From Falsihalocynthiibacter halioticoli (GTDB lineage: Bacteria > Pseudomonadota > Alphaproteobacteria > Rhodobacterales > Rhodobacteraceae): a stretch of 64,000 nt of DNA. The notes beneath the pieces are model-generated. The model did no database searches, had not been told where the DNA came from, and saw only the letters and a list, made by a program, of their open reading frames with translations. The position numbers and the translations under genes were made by a program. The DNA lies in assembly GCF_025802015.1 (NCBI RefSeq), contig NZ_JAOYFC010000001.1, forward strand, positions 62,001-126,000, written 5' to 3'. Of the stretch, positions 8,295 to 16,906 are shown piece by piece (position 1 is the stretch's first letter; the number at the start of each line of letters is the position of its first letter).

Positions 8295-9089
8295 TTAATC
8301 GCCCGAGCGGATGTCGTCGTACATTCGTATCGTCACACCGCCGTCCATGACGATATTTTCTCCTATCATGAAGCGCGCTTCTTCGGATGCCAGCATTGCC
8401 GCCACGGCGGCTATTTCGTCGGGGCGACACAGTCGGCCGACGGGCTGCATGGCTTCAACTTTCGCGCGGGCCTTGGCGGCATCTCCCGTTGCGGCAAAGT
8501 CATTCTCGGCGATTTGGGTATCCGTGTAGCCAGGCGAAATCGCGTTAATAGCAATCCCTTTGTCTGCATACTCCAGCGCAAGAGAACGGGTTAGTCCAAG
8601 TAAGCCATGCTTGGCGACGGGATAGGGAAAAGTGCCTTTGATAATCGAAAACGCGTGATTGGAAATGATATTGATCACGGCACCATTTTGCTTGGCGAGC
8701 ATGTCGGGAAGCACAGTCTTTGTGCAAGTCCAAGCGCCTTTCAGATCGACATTCATGCAGAGATCCCAATCATCATCGCTGGTCTCAAGTGGGGAGCGGA
8801 ACACTGCGATTCCAGCATTGTTGACCAACACATCCACAGGGCCAAACCGTTCCAGAACGGCGGCGTGCATGGCCGTAACACTTTGGGTTTTGGATATGTC
8901 TGTTTTGACAAAAAGCGTCTCTGCGCCAGTTTCGCTTGCGATCTGTTCTGCAGCGTCTCTTCCCTTGTCTTCGTTCAGTTCCGCAATCACGACGTGCGCG
9001 CCTTCGGTCGCGAATCGGCGAGCAATTGCTTCTCCGATTCCCTGACCGGCACCGGTCACGATGGTGGTTTTCCCTTTTAGTCTCTGCAC
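8295..9089 (-). CDS. Short-chain dehydrogenase/reductase, NAD-type
   Basis: Classical SDR of 264 residues. The Rossmann motif TGAGQGIG is at 12-19, NNAG at 90-93, and the catalytic set is Ser143, Tyr156 and Lys160 (Y-P-V-A-K). An acidic residue at the end of the second strand (Glu37) favours NAD over NADP. Its place among sugar genes suggests oxidation of a sugar or sugar alcohol, perhaps the step that makes the aldonic acid used by the dehydratase at 15.7 kb; relatives include galactose, fucose and rhamnose dehydrogenases. It is convergent with the hydrolase and divergent from the transporter operon, sharing a 110-bp promoter region. The substrate is an inference. Confidence 0.82.
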   Translation of the reverse strand: MQRLKGKTTIVTGAGQGIGEAIARRFATEGAHVVIAELNEDKGRDAAEQIASETGAETLFVKTDISKTQSVTAMHAAVLERFGPVDVLVNNAGIAVFRSPLETSDDDWDLCMNVDLKGAWTCTKTVLPDMLAKQNGAVINIISNHAFSIIKGTFPYPVAKHGLLGLTRSLALEYADKGIAINAISPGYTDTQIAENDFAATGDAAKARAKVEAMQPVGRLCRPDEIAAVAAMLASEEARFMIGENIVMDGGVTIRMYDDIRSGD

Positions 9090-9114
9090 TTGATTGAACT
9101 CCTCGCTGCGCTTG

Positions 9115-9143
9115 TTGACTTTGTCTGATTAACTGATTATATC
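9115..9143 (+). promoter_or_regulatory. Probable sigma-70 promoter of the sugar transporter operon
   Basis: TTGACT at 9115-9120, a 17-nt spacer, and TATATC at 9138-9143, 57 bp before the binding-protein start. The spacer and nearby bases (tctgattaactgattata) contain a repeated TGATTA that could be a regulator site. Confidence 0.5.
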
Positions 9144-9199
9144 CTTTAACCGTCGAGATGAAAATACTCGAATTAAGATCACCTTTGGGAGGAGAATAC

Positions 9200-10171
9200 A
9201 TGCTCAATCGAGTTAAACCTGTACTTCTTATGTCGATTGCAGGGACGGCCCTGCTTGCCGGAACGGCAATGGCCGACGACAAAGAAATCGTCGCGATCTA
9301 CAAGAGCGGAACGCAACAATACTTCATTGATCAAGGGGACGGCTTTAAAGCTGCCGCCGAAGAGCTTGGCTACACTGCCAAGATCATCAACGTTGAACTT
9401 GATGCAAACCTTGCCATCTCTGCGGTTTCCGACGCGATCGCATCCGGCGCAAAAGGCATTGGACTTACCGCACCAGATCAGGCGCTTGGCCCTGCGGTTG
9501 CGCGTTCCGCTGATGAAGCGGGCGTTTTGCTCGTAGCGACTGACGACCCGATCATGAAAGAAGACGGTAGCCCTGTTCCATTCGTTGGCTTTGATGGCGT
9601 TGCAATGGGCACCAAAGTTGGCGAGCGGGCTGGTGAGTTGCTGAAGGAAAGCGGATGGCTTGATGGCGCGCGTTACGGTGTTTTGAGCGTTGAAGTTCAA
9701 ACGCTTTCGGTTTGTAACGACCGCACTGACGCGGCCAAAGAGCAAGTAATTGCGGCTGGTGCGAGCGCAGATAGCATCGTGCAGGTTTCATATGACGGCA
9801 CAGCTGACACGTCTCTCGCGGCGACTGGCCCAGTGCTGACGGCGAATCCCGGTGTCGACAAATGGGTTGTGTTTGCCTGTAACGACGAAGGTGTGCTTGG
9901 CGCAAACAACGCACTTAAGAATGCGGGCTTCAATCCAGATGATGTAATTGCTGTAGGGCTTGGCGCTTATGAAGCGTGCCGTCCTTGGAAAGAGGGTATT
10001 CCTTCTGGCTTTAAAGCTGCGCTTTACATCTCGGGTAAGGATGTTGGTGACGCCGCAGCGCGCACACTCATCAATTCCATTGAGACTGGTGAAGATCTGC
10101 CGCTCAAGACTGTTGCAAACACGACCATCGTCGGCCCCGATAACTACGCCGATTACATGTCCTGCGACTAA
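9200..10171 (+). CDS. CUT2 sugar-binding protein, AraF-like
   Basis: Periplasmic binding protein of 323 residues for the sugar ABC transporter that follows. A signal peptide covers about residues 1-25 (cleavage after GTAMA). The rest is a type I periplasmic fold (Peripla_BP_4): IVAIYKSGTQQYFIDQGDGF at the N-lobe, SGAKGIGLTAPDQALGPAV, then KWVVFACNDEGVLGANNAL in the second lobe. Its overall pattern resembles the L-arabinose-binding protein more than the ribose-binding one. The start at 9200 has GGGAGGAG upstream; an earlier in-frame ATG lacks a signal peptide. A hairpin after the stop probably keeps its mRNA more abundant than the downstream genes. Confidence 0.88.
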   Translation: MLNRVKPVLLMSIAGTALLAGTAMADDKEIVAIYKSGTQQYFIDQGDGFKAAAEELGYTAKIINVELDANLAISAVSDAIASGAKGIGLTAPDQALGPAVARSADEAGVLLVATDDPIMKEDGSPVPFVGFDGVAMGTKVGERAGELLKESGWLDGARYGVLSVEVQTLSVCNDRTDAAKEQVIAAGASADSIVQVSYDGTADTSLAATGPVLTANPGVDKWVVFACNDEGVLGANNALKNAGFNPDDVIAVGLGAYEACRPWKEGIPSGFKAALYISGKDVGDAAARTLINSIETGEDLPLKTVANTTIVGPDNYADYMSCD

Positions 10172-10183
10172 TAACCTCCCGGG

Positions 10184-10203
10184 CGGGCGCCAAACGGCGC
10201 TCG
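10184..10203 (+). terminator. Intercistronic hairpin after the binding-protein gene
   Basis: Eight-base-pair stem (CGGGCGCC, loop AAAC, GGCGCTCG, one G-T pair) with no T run. Such hairpins after binding-protein genes usually protect the upstream mRNA or reduce read-through into the ATPase gene. Confidence 0.45.
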
Positions 10204-10234
10204 CTACTCACTACAGGAACAAAAGGAGCAGGTC

Positions 10235-11734
10235 ATGTCATCTGCGATCCTCGACGTTCAGGGAGTCGGAAAGTCTTTTCCCGGTGTTAAGGCGCTCTCG
10301 AACGTTAGTATGAAGGTTTTCCCCGGAGAAGTTGTCGCGTTTGTCGGCGAGAACGGTGCCGGAAAATCCACCTTCCTTAAAATTCTTTGCGGAGACTACA
10401 CGCTTGATGAGGGCAAGGTTGCCCTTGATGGTACAGAAGTAAGTCACGCAAGTCCGCTAGAGGCGCGAAACGCAGGTTTCCGTCTTGTCAGGCAAGAACC
10501 GGAAATTGTTCCGCATATCTCGGCGGCGGAGAATATCTTCATTGGCGAGTATCCGCGTCGCGCGAGCGGTCGTGTTGATCATGCAAAGATGCGGCAAATC
10601 ACAACCGAAATGTTGGAGCGCTACGGTTTTGTCGGGGTGCTCGATATCGATGCACTTGGGCGCACGCTTTCACCCGCTCAGCAGCATATCGTCGAGATCC
10701 TCCGTGCCCTGAAGGACGGCGTCAAAGTCGTGGCTTTTGATGAGCCGACCGCGTCTTTGACGACCGAAGAGGCCGACCGTCTTTTCGCGTTGATCCGGCA
10801 GCTTCGGAAGGAAGGGCTTGGCATCATTTATGTTTCGCACCGTTTGCACGAGGTTATGGAAATTTCCGACCGTGTGGTGGTTCTTAAAGATGGTGTTCAG
10901 ACGGGCGATTTGCGGATTGAGGAAACAACCGAGCAAGACATCGTGAACCTGATGGTCGGCCGTGAATTGGCGCACGGATATAGTCGCGACGAGGTTTCGA
11001 CCCCTGAAGTTGTACTTGAGGTCGAGAATCTGTCCAGCCGTTGGCATCGCGATATTTCTTTTCAAATCAGAGCCGGCGAAATCGTAGGGTTCGCGGGGCT
11101 TGTTGGCGCTGGGCGTACTGAACTCGCCAAAGTGCTATTTGGCGAATTTGAGAAAAGCGGTGGGACAGTGAAAATTTGCGGAGAGGTGAAGACCATACGT
11201 TCACCAGCTGACGCTATTGCCGCAAACATCGGCTTTGCGCCGGAAAACCGCAAAGCGGAGGGGTTGATCCTCGTTCGCTCGGTAATTGAAAACGCATCAA
11301 TGGCTGTATATTCGGCCCTCGCTCGCATGGGCGTGCTGCGTACGTCTGCGATGATTGAAAAGGTTTCCCCATTCATTCAGAAGCTGGAAATCAAGACGCC
11401 TAGCCTTGAGCAGGAAGTCGGCAAGTTGTCGGGCGGCAACCAGCAAAAAGTCGTTTTGGCCCGCTGGCTCGCGGCGGCTCCCCGTTTGCTTATTCTCGAT
11501 GAGCCGACCCGCGCGGTTGATGTGGGTGCCAAGGCCGAGATTTACCGTCTGATCGACGATCTCTCCAAGCAGGGGTTGGCGATCATGATGATTTCCTCCG
11601 AGATGCCGGAGCTTCTGTCTATGTCAGACAGGATCATCGTCATGCGCGACGGACAGATTTCTGAACCAATAGAAAAACAGGATGCCACCGAGGAGGCGAT
11701 CGTGAATCTCGCCCTCGGGACAAAGGCGGCCTGA
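10235..11734 (+). CDS. CUT2 sugar ABC transporter ATP-binding protein (two ABC domains)
   Basis: Cytoplasmic ATPase of 499 residues in the RbsA/AraG/MglA family, with two fused nucleotide-binding domains. Domain 1 has Walker A GENGAGKST at about 38-46 and DEPTASLTTEE; its signature region is LSPAQQ. Domain 2 (from about 250) has the usual weakened Walker A (GFAGLVGAGRTEL) and an intact LSGGNQQKV signature with DEPTRAVDVG. The start has AAGGAG 6 nt upstream. It lies between the binding protein and the permease, whose start is 1 bp after this stop, so the three form one monosaccharide importer. Confidence 0.92.
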   Translation: MSSAILDVQGVGKSFPGVKALSNVSMKVFPGEVVAFVGENGAGKSTFLKILCGDYTLDEGKVALDGTEVSHASPLEARNAGFRLVRQEPEIVPHISAAENIFIGEYPRRASGRVDHAKMRQITTEMLERYGFVGVLDIDALGRTLSPAQQHIVEILRALKDGVKVVAFDEPTASLTTEEADRLFALIRQLRKEGLGIIYVSHRLHEVMEISDRVVVLKDGVQTGDLRIEETTEQDIVNLMVGRELAHGYSRDEVSTPEVVLEVENLSSRWHRDISFQIRAGEIVGFAGLVGAGRTELAKVLFGEFEKSGGTVKICGEVKTIRSPADAIAANIGFAPENRKAEGLILVRSVIENASMAVYSALARMGVLRTSAMIEKVSPFIQKLEIKTPSLEQEVGKLSGGNQQKVVLARWLAAAPRLLILDEPTRAVDVGAKAEIYRLIDDLSKQGLAIMMISSEMPELLSMSDRIIVMRDGQISEPIEKQDATEEAIVNLALGTKAA

Positions 11735-11735
11735 T

Positions 11736-12812
11736 ATGCCCACGGAGGACAAAAAATTGAGTATCACTGAAAACGCAACGCTCCAGATTGCTTCGCCCAA
11801 GAGCAGTGCGCTGAAGCGGTTCACCAACTTCGTTGGCGCCGAAAACCTTTCGCTGATTATAGCGCTGATCATCATGGTGGCGCTCATCGCCACGCAAACC
11901 GAGTTCTTCTTTTCCGCGCGAAATCTGATGAATATCGGTCAAAACATGGCCGTGGTCGGGTTGATCGCGGTTGGTATGACGCTTGTCATCGTATCTGCGG
12001 GGCTCGATATTTCGGTTGGCTCTATCGCGGGCTGTGCGTCGGTTGTTTGTGCCCTGACGGTTACCCAGATGGGAACAGTGACTGGCGGCGTGTTTGCGGG
12101 AATGGGTATTGGTATCATTCTGGGTTTGATCAACGCGACGATCATTTCGATCCTGCGCGTAAACCCTGTTGTTGCAACGCTTGCGACATTTTCGGCCTTT
12201 CGCGGAGTCGCGTTTTTGATTGCGCCCGATGGCCGCCCTGTGGGCGTTCTTGATCCAAACCTTGCATGGTTGGGTTCTGGACGGCTGTTTCAGACAGAGA
12301 GCTTCCCTGGTCTTCCCGTTGCATTCCTGCTTCTCGTTCTGGTCGCTGTCGTGGCGCATTTCGTAATGACTTCTACGGTATTTGGGCGGTCAATCTATTC
12401 GATGGGTGGGAACCCCGTTGCGGCGCGCCTTGCCGGTATCAACCTAACGCGCATGCGCTATGCGATTTATGCGGTCTCCGGCGCTTTGTCAGGCCTCGCT
12501 GGCGTGCTTGTAACCGCGCGTACATCATCTGGGCAGCCAGCTTCCGGTACCCAGGGGCTTGAGCTCGAGGCGATTACGGCTGTGTTCCTCGGCGGCGCTC
12601 TGATGGCGGGTGGCAAAGGAACGATTGTTGGCTCCATGTTGGCGGTTTTGCTTCTGGCAACACTTTCAAACGGTATGAACCTACTCGGTATTCCAACATT
12701 CTATCAGCTTGTAGCCAAAGGTCTCTTGTTGGTTCTGGCCGTTGCGATCGGACAGTGGCGCCTTGCGCGCTCTGAAAAACAGCAGGCCAAGCTTGCGGCT
12801 GCAGGGAAGTAA
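11736..12812 (+). CDS. CUT2 sugar ABC transporter permease
   Basis: Inner-membrane permease of up to 358 residues in the RbsC/AraH family, with eight to ten hydrophobic segments and the family motifs VGLIAVGMTLVIVSAGLDIS near residue 70 and NGMNLLGIPTFYQLVAKGLL near the end. The start is uncertain. ATG 11736 has no ribosome site, while TTG 11757 has GGAGG 8 nt upstream and would shorten the protein by seven residues. It completes the transporter; the mutarotase-like gene begins 5 bp later. Confidence 0.88.
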   Translation: MPTEDKKLSITENATLQIASPKSSALKRFTNFVGAENLSLIIALIIMVALIATQTEFFFSARNLMNIGQNMAVVGLIAVGMTLVIVSAGLDISVGSIAGCASVVCALTVTQMGTVTGGVFAGMGIGIILGLINATIISILRVNPVVATLATFSAFRGVAFLIAPDGRPVGVLDPNLAWLGSGRLFQTESFPGLPVAFLLLVLVAVVAHFVMTSTVFGRSIYSMGGNPVAARLAGINLTRMRYAIYAVSGALSGLAGVLVTARTSSGQPASGTQGLELEAITAVFLGGALMAGGKGTIVGSMLAVLLLATLSNGMNLLGIPTFYQLVAKGLLLVLAVAIGQWRLARSEKQQAKLAAAGK

Positions 12813-12817
12813 ATCCA

Positions 12818-13654
12818 ATGCAACGCGTCACCCTCTCGAACGATCAGGTGTTGATCCAAGTTGTACCCGAGTTCGGTGCAAGAGTGGTCGCTCTGATCGA
12901 TCGCCGATCTGGACGAGACTGGCTGATTAGCGGAGCTTGTGAGGGTGCCGCAGGAGATGACGCCGCCTATGGCGGTGCAGAGGCGAGAGGTTGGGACGAG
13001 TGCGCCCCAACTGTCGCGTCTTGCCATGACCCGAACTGGGGGCGGCGGCTGCGCGATCATGGGGATATGTGGGGCCGCCCGTGGGTTTCAGAAGAAAGCG
13101 AAGGCGCTCTTACCTATCGCTATATTGGGGAACAGTTTGCGTTTAGCCGAACGCTTCGCCTCGAGGGACCAAAGCTTCTGTGTGACTACGAGATTTCGGC
13201 GGGCACATCGGGCACGAAACTTCCATGGATGTGGAGTCAGCACCTGTTACTCGCAACCCGACCCGGCGAGCGAATTATACTCGATGGGGTGAGTAGTTGG
13301 GCAGAGTTTGGCAAGGAACCCGCAACCACTGACGTACTGGGTTTGGAGGCGGGACTGGTTCAAAAGAGCTACGGCAAAGTAACCGACCGCGCAAGCGTTG
13401 GAATTGACGGATCAGACGGCGGGATCCGCCTTGAATGGTGCGACGCGCAAGTCCCGTATTGCGGTGTTTGGATGGCGTTCGGTAACTGGCCGACCGCAGA
13501 CAACCCGCTGCACCAAATGGCATTGGAACCGACAACCGCACCGTCGGACGACCTCGAAGGTGCGCGTTTGAACGGAACAGAACGCTGGCTTGAAGCCGGT
13601 CAAAAGGAACACTGGCAGATCGAGATAGAGCTTCTGCCGCCTAAGACAGATTAG
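12818..13654 (+). CDS. Aldose 1-epimerase-like (galactose mutarotase fold) protein
   Basis: Protein of 278 residues with a beta-sandwich pattern like aldose 1-epimerases: VTLSNDQVLIQVVPEFGARVVALIDRRSG at the N-terminus, DECAPTVAS near residue 65, an RDHGDMWGRPW segment carrying a candidate active-site His, and LEPTTAPSDDL near the C-terminus. The two catalytic residues of true mutarotases (His and Glu) cannot be assigned with certainty. It probably interconverts anomers of the imported sugar, or is a sugar-binding relative. It is 5 bp after the permease and 12 bp before the hydratase gene, so it is in the same operon. Confidence 0.65.
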   Translation: MQRVTLSNDQVLIQVVPEFGARVVALIDRRSGRDWLISGACEGAAGDDAAYGGAEARGWDECAPTVASCHDPNWGRRLRDHGDMWGRPWVSEESEGALTYRYIGEQFAFSRTLRLEGPKLLCDYEISAGTSGTKLPWMWSQHLLLATRPGERIILDGVSSWAEFGKEPATTDVLGLEAGLVQKSYGKVTDRASVGIDGSDGGIRLEWCDAQVPYCGVWMAFGNWPTADNPLHQMALEPTTAPSDDLEGARLNGTERWLEAGQKEHWQIEIELLPPKTD

Positions 13655-13666
13655 AAGGAGCCGATC

Positions 13667-14452
13667 ATGTCGGAAGAAAACATTCTTTATCGAGTTGAGG
13701 ACGGCATTGCCTACCTCACCATCAATCGTCCGGAGAAGATGAATGCAATCACGGCTGCTATGGGGAGCCGCATTGCGCAACTTTGTCGGGAAATCGATAT
13801 CGACGATAACGTAAAAGTGCTGATCATCGACGGTGCTGGCGATAGAGCTTTCGCCGCTGGTAGCGACGTGAACATGCTTGATGATCTAGGCACGCCATGG
13901 GATGGGCGCAACCGCGCGCAATATGATCGGGATTATGTGGAGCCGCTGCAGCGGCTTCGCAAACCCGCCATTGCAGCAATTGATGGATACTGTCTTGGCG
14001 GCGGTTTGGAGGTCGCGATGATGTGCGACATACGTGTGGCCACCCCGCGCTCAACGTTTGGCGCTCCGGAGGTGCAGCGCGGATGGCACGCTGGCGCCGG
14101 TAACACTTCTGTTTTGCCGCGTTTGATTGGTTACGCAAATGCCGCGATGTGGATTTTGACAGGCGACAGGTTTCCCTCTGATGAGGCGCTTCGGGTTGGT
14201 TTCGTCCAAAAACTCGTTGCTCCAGAAGACTTGATGAGCACCGCACAAGAGATCGCAAACCGTATCGCGAAAAACCCGCCGATCGCGGTTCAGTCAGCCA
14301 AAAACGTCATTAAGCGCAGTCAGGGAACATCGCTGGAGCAGGGGCTCTCGATGGAGAATGACGGCTACACGCTTTGCATGATGACTGAAGATGCCAAAGA
14401 AGGAATGGCCGCATTTGCCGAGAAGCGCGAGCCGGTATTCCGAGGTAAATGA
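13667..14452 (+). CDS. Enoyl-CoA hydratase/isomerase family protein (crotonase)
   Basis: Crotonase-fold protein of 261 residues acting on a CoA ester. It has the start pattern YLTINRPEKMNAIT, the oxyanion-hole segments AFAAGSDVNML and GYCLGGGLEVAMMCD, and the helix FGAPEVQRGWHAGAGNTSVLPRLIG, in which the first catalytic Glu is present. The usual PGxGGTQ loop is altered to HAGAGNTS, so the exact reaction (hydration, isomerisation or other) is open. AGGAG precedes the start. Its stop overlaps an ATG used or read through by the CoA-transferase gene. The presence of this pair in a sugar operon is unusual; carnitine-type CaiD/CaiB pairing is one comparison. Confidence 0.85.
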   Translation: MSEENILYRVEDGIAYLTINRPEKMNAITAAMGSRIAQLCREIDIDDNVKVLIIDGAGDRAFAAGSDVNMLDDLGTPWDGRNRAQYDRDYVEPLQRLRKPAIAAIDGYCLGGGLEVAMMCDIRVATPRSTFGAPEVQRGWHAGAGNTSVLPRLIGYANAAMWILTGDRFPSDEALRVGFVQKLVAPEDLMSTAQEIANRIAKNPPIAVQSAKNVIKRSQGTSLEQGLSMENDGYTLCMMTEDAKEGMAAFAEKREPVFRGK

Positions 14453-14469
14453 AAATGAAGGACCAAACG

Positions 14470-15699
14470 ATGACGGATACGGCCACAAATACACGCGCGC
14501 CTCTCGAAGGACTCAAGGTGCTGGACCTTACCATCGCAATGGCGGGTCCACTCTGTACGCAGCGGATGGGCGAAATGGGTGCCGAAATCATCAAGATTGA
14601 GGCACCTGGTGGCGGTGATTTTTCGCGCCATGCGCCGATGGCTGGCATCACCAAATTCGGCGATGCAACTTGCTTTGTGACGCTGAACCAGAACAAGAAA
14701 TCGCTAGTACTTGATCTAAAGTCTGATGCTGGCCGAGAGGTTCTCTATCGATTGGTTGAGCAAGCAGACGTTTTGATCCAGAATTTCCGCCCTCGGGTGG
14801 CAAAAAAGCTGGGAATTGAGTACCAAACCCTTCGCGAAATCAACCCGCGTCTCGTCTATGGGTCTGTCTCTGGATACGGCGAAGATGGTCCGATGAAGGA
14901 CCGGCCAGGTCAGGACCTTCTTTTGCAGAGCTTTACCGGACTGACGATGAACGGCGGCAAGGCCGGAGAGTTGCCTCAAGCCAGCCCGCTTTACATGGTT
15001 GATGTTTCGGCCTCGCACATGGTGTGTGAGGGGGTGTTGGCGGCGCTAGTCGCCCGCTCGATCACGGGCGTGGGGCAGGAAGTCAAAGTGACAATGCTGA
15101 GCGCTATAATGGAAATGCAGTGTCAGGAAATCATGTCCTATATCACTGCCGATGCCCCACCCAAGCGCGGCACCTCTCCACAGGTTTCGATCTACCAGGA
15201 GCCGCCCTATGGTATCTACAAATGCTCCGAGGGATTTCTTTCCATCGCGCAGGCGGATCTGGATGTACTGGCCGAAGTACTGAAGCTTCCCAAGCTATCC
15301 GATATGAAGCTCGCACGACCAGAGCAATCGAATGGTGATGCTGTTGCGGAGTGGCGCGATGATATTTATGCGGAGTTGGCGGCGCTGTTCCTTACAAATA
15401 CGGCAACTCATTGGGATGCACTCCTCGCGCCGTTGGGTGTTTGGTGCGTTGTTGTGAACGATTACGACTCCTTCCTGAACCACCCTCAGACACAGGATAA
15501 GCTAATTGAAGTCGAGCATCCTGTTGGTGGGAAGTACACAGCGGTTGCGCCAGCGATTTCCTTCTCGGACAATCCGAAACCATCCGTAAAACATGCGCCG
15601 CAGTATGGCGCGGATACCGTTGATATCCTCGCTTCATTCGGTTTCAGCGGCGATGAAATTTCGACGTTGGCAGAAAATAAAACCGTTATTGCGGGATAA
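14470..15699 (+). CDS. Class III CoA-transferase (CaiB/BaiF/Frc family)
   Basis: CoA-transferase of 409 residues that would move CoA between acyl groups. The start LEGLKVLDLTIAMAGPLCTQRMGEMG is characteristic, and GQDLLLQ contains the catalytic Asp of the family; GYGEDGPMKDRPGQD is also standard. I chose ATG 14470 because AAGGA lies 7 nt upstream; ATGs at 14449 (overlapping the hydratase stop as ATGA) and 14455 are alternatives. Together with the hydratase it suggests that a carboxylic acid is activated as a CoA ester and then hydrated or isomerised. The acyl group cannot be told from sequence. Confidence 0.87.
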   Translation: MTDTATNTRAPLEGLKVLDLTIAMAGPLCTQRMGEMGAEIIKIEAPGGGDFSRHAPMAGITKFGDATCFVTLNQNKKSLVLDLKSDAGREVLYRLVEQADVLIQNFRPRVAKKLGIEYQTLREINPRLVYGSVSGYGEDGPMKDRPGQDLLLQSFTGLTMNGGKAGELPQASPLYMVDVSASHMVCEGVLAALVARSITGVGQEVKVTMLSAIMEMQCQEIMSYITADAPPKRGTSPQVSIYQEPPYGIYKCSEGFLSIAQADLDVLAEVLKLPKLSDMKLARPEQSNGDAVAEWRDDIYAELAALFLTNTATHWDALLAPLGVWCVVVNDYDSFLNHPQTQDKLIEVEHPVGGKYTAVAPAISFSDNPKPSVKHAPQYGADTVDILASFGFSGDEISTLAENKTVIAG

Positions 15700-15707
15700 G
15701 GCTGACA

Positions 15708-16856
15708 ATGAAAATTACAGCGCTTCAAACCTATCTGGTTCCACCGAGATGGTTATTCTTGAAGGTGGAAACAGACGAGGGGATTTCCGGCTGGGGAGAA
15801 CCAGTTCTGGAAGGTCATGCAGAGACGCTCGCCGCAAAGATTAAGGAGCTCGAGGACTTCTTGATCGGATCTGATCCTCTGCGGATAGAAGATATCTGGC
15901 AAATGCTCTATCGGAACGGGTGTTATCGTGGCGGCCCTGTATTGATGAGCGCACTTGCCGGTATCGACATGGCGCTGTGGGATATCAAAGGTAAGTACCT
16001 TGGCGCGCCGGTTCATTCGCTGCTTGGTGGACCTGTTCGCGACAAGATCCGCACGTATTGCTGGATCGGCGGTGATCGCTCTGAAAACCTGATTGAAGGT
16101 GTGCTGGCGTTAAAGGCGCAGGGTTACTCGGCCGCAAAAATGAACATCTGTGAAGAGCTTCAGATCGTCGACAGCTATGCAAAGATTGATGGCATCGTCC
16201 GTAAGCTTTTCGAGTTGCGAGAGGCTGTGGGCACATCAATGGATTTGGCATTTGATTTCCATGGCCGCGTTCATGGCCCTATGGCTAAAGTGCTGTTGAA
16301 AGAACTTGAAGCGATTAGACCCATGTTCGTTGAGGACGCCGTGGTTTCTACGCAGGTTGATCTGATGGCCGAGCTTGCCAGCACCACGTCAATACCGCTG
16401 GCGATCGGAGAACGCCTACATTCTCGCTATGATTTTAAACCGGTTTTCGAGAAACGTGCGGCCAGTATCGTTAACCCAGACACGGCCCACGTTGGCGGAA
16501 TCTCGGAAATGGTGCGCATCGGTCATTGGGCCGAGGCTTATGATGTCGCGCTTGCACCGCATTGTCCACTTGGCCCGATTGCACTTGCCGCAAGTTTGCA
16601 GGTGGACGCAGTGTGTCACAACGCCTTTATTCAGGAGCAAAGCCTTGGCATTCACTACAATTCGACGAGCGACTTGGGGGATTACACCTTGCCCGGCGCT
16701 GGTTTGACTGTGAAAGATGGTTATCTCGACATACCAAAAGGGCCGGGTCTAGGTATTGAAATTGATGAGGAAAAAGTCGAGCGCGCCGCAGCTGAAGGGC
16801 ATCGTTGGAGAGCTCCGGTTTGGCGGCATGAGGATGGCTCGATCTCTGAGTGGTAA
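15708..16856 (+). CDS. dgoD: D-galactonate dehydratase-like enolase-superfamily enzyme
   Basis: Enolase-superfamily enzyme of 382 residues, strikingly like E. coli DgoD from memory, including the start (VPPRWLFLKVETDEGISGWGEP) and the end (WRAPVWRHEDGSISEW). DgoD converts D-galactonate to 2-keto-3-deoxygalactonate. The residues used in E. coli fall at the same numbers here: metal ligands Asp183, Glu209 and Glu235, acid/base His185 and His285, and Glu310. One change is seen beside a ligand: FVEDAV instead of FIEEPV. There is no 2-keto-3-deoxygalactonate kinase or aldolase nearby. It is 8 bp after the CoA-transferase gene. A related sugar acid as substrate remains possible. Confidence 0.82.
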   Translation: MKITALQTYLVPPRWLFLKVETDEGISGWGEPVLEGHAETLAAKIKELEDFLIGSDPLRIEDIWQMLYRNGCYRGGPVLMSALAGIDMALWDIKGKYLGAPVHSLLGGPVRDKIRTYCWIGGDRSENLIEGVLALKAQGYSAAKMNICEELQIVDSYAKIDGIVRKLFELREAVGTSMDLAFDFHGRVHGPMAKVLLKELEAIRPMFVEDAVVSTQVDLMAELASTTSIPLAIGERLHSRYDFKPVFEKRAASIVNPDTAHVGGISEMVRIGHWAEAYDVALAPHCPLGPIALAASLQVDAVCHNAFIQEQSLGIHYNSTSDLGDYTLPGAGLTVKDGYLDIPKGPGLGIEIDEEKVERAAAEGHRWRAPVWRHEDGSISEW

Positions 16857-16906
16857 CACTGACTATTGGGTCATGAATTCTCGACGCAAAAAGGAGGGGC
16901 TAACGG

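Noticed and set aside
9138..9160. Second promoter for the SDR gene on the minus strand in the shared 110-bp region
   Set aside because: A promoter must exist, but I could not find a convincing -35/-10 pair on that strand.
11640..12359. Open frame of 239 codons opposite the sugar permease
   Set aside because: Antisense to a well supported membrane protein; rich in Arg, His, Asn and Gln with no hydrophobic core.
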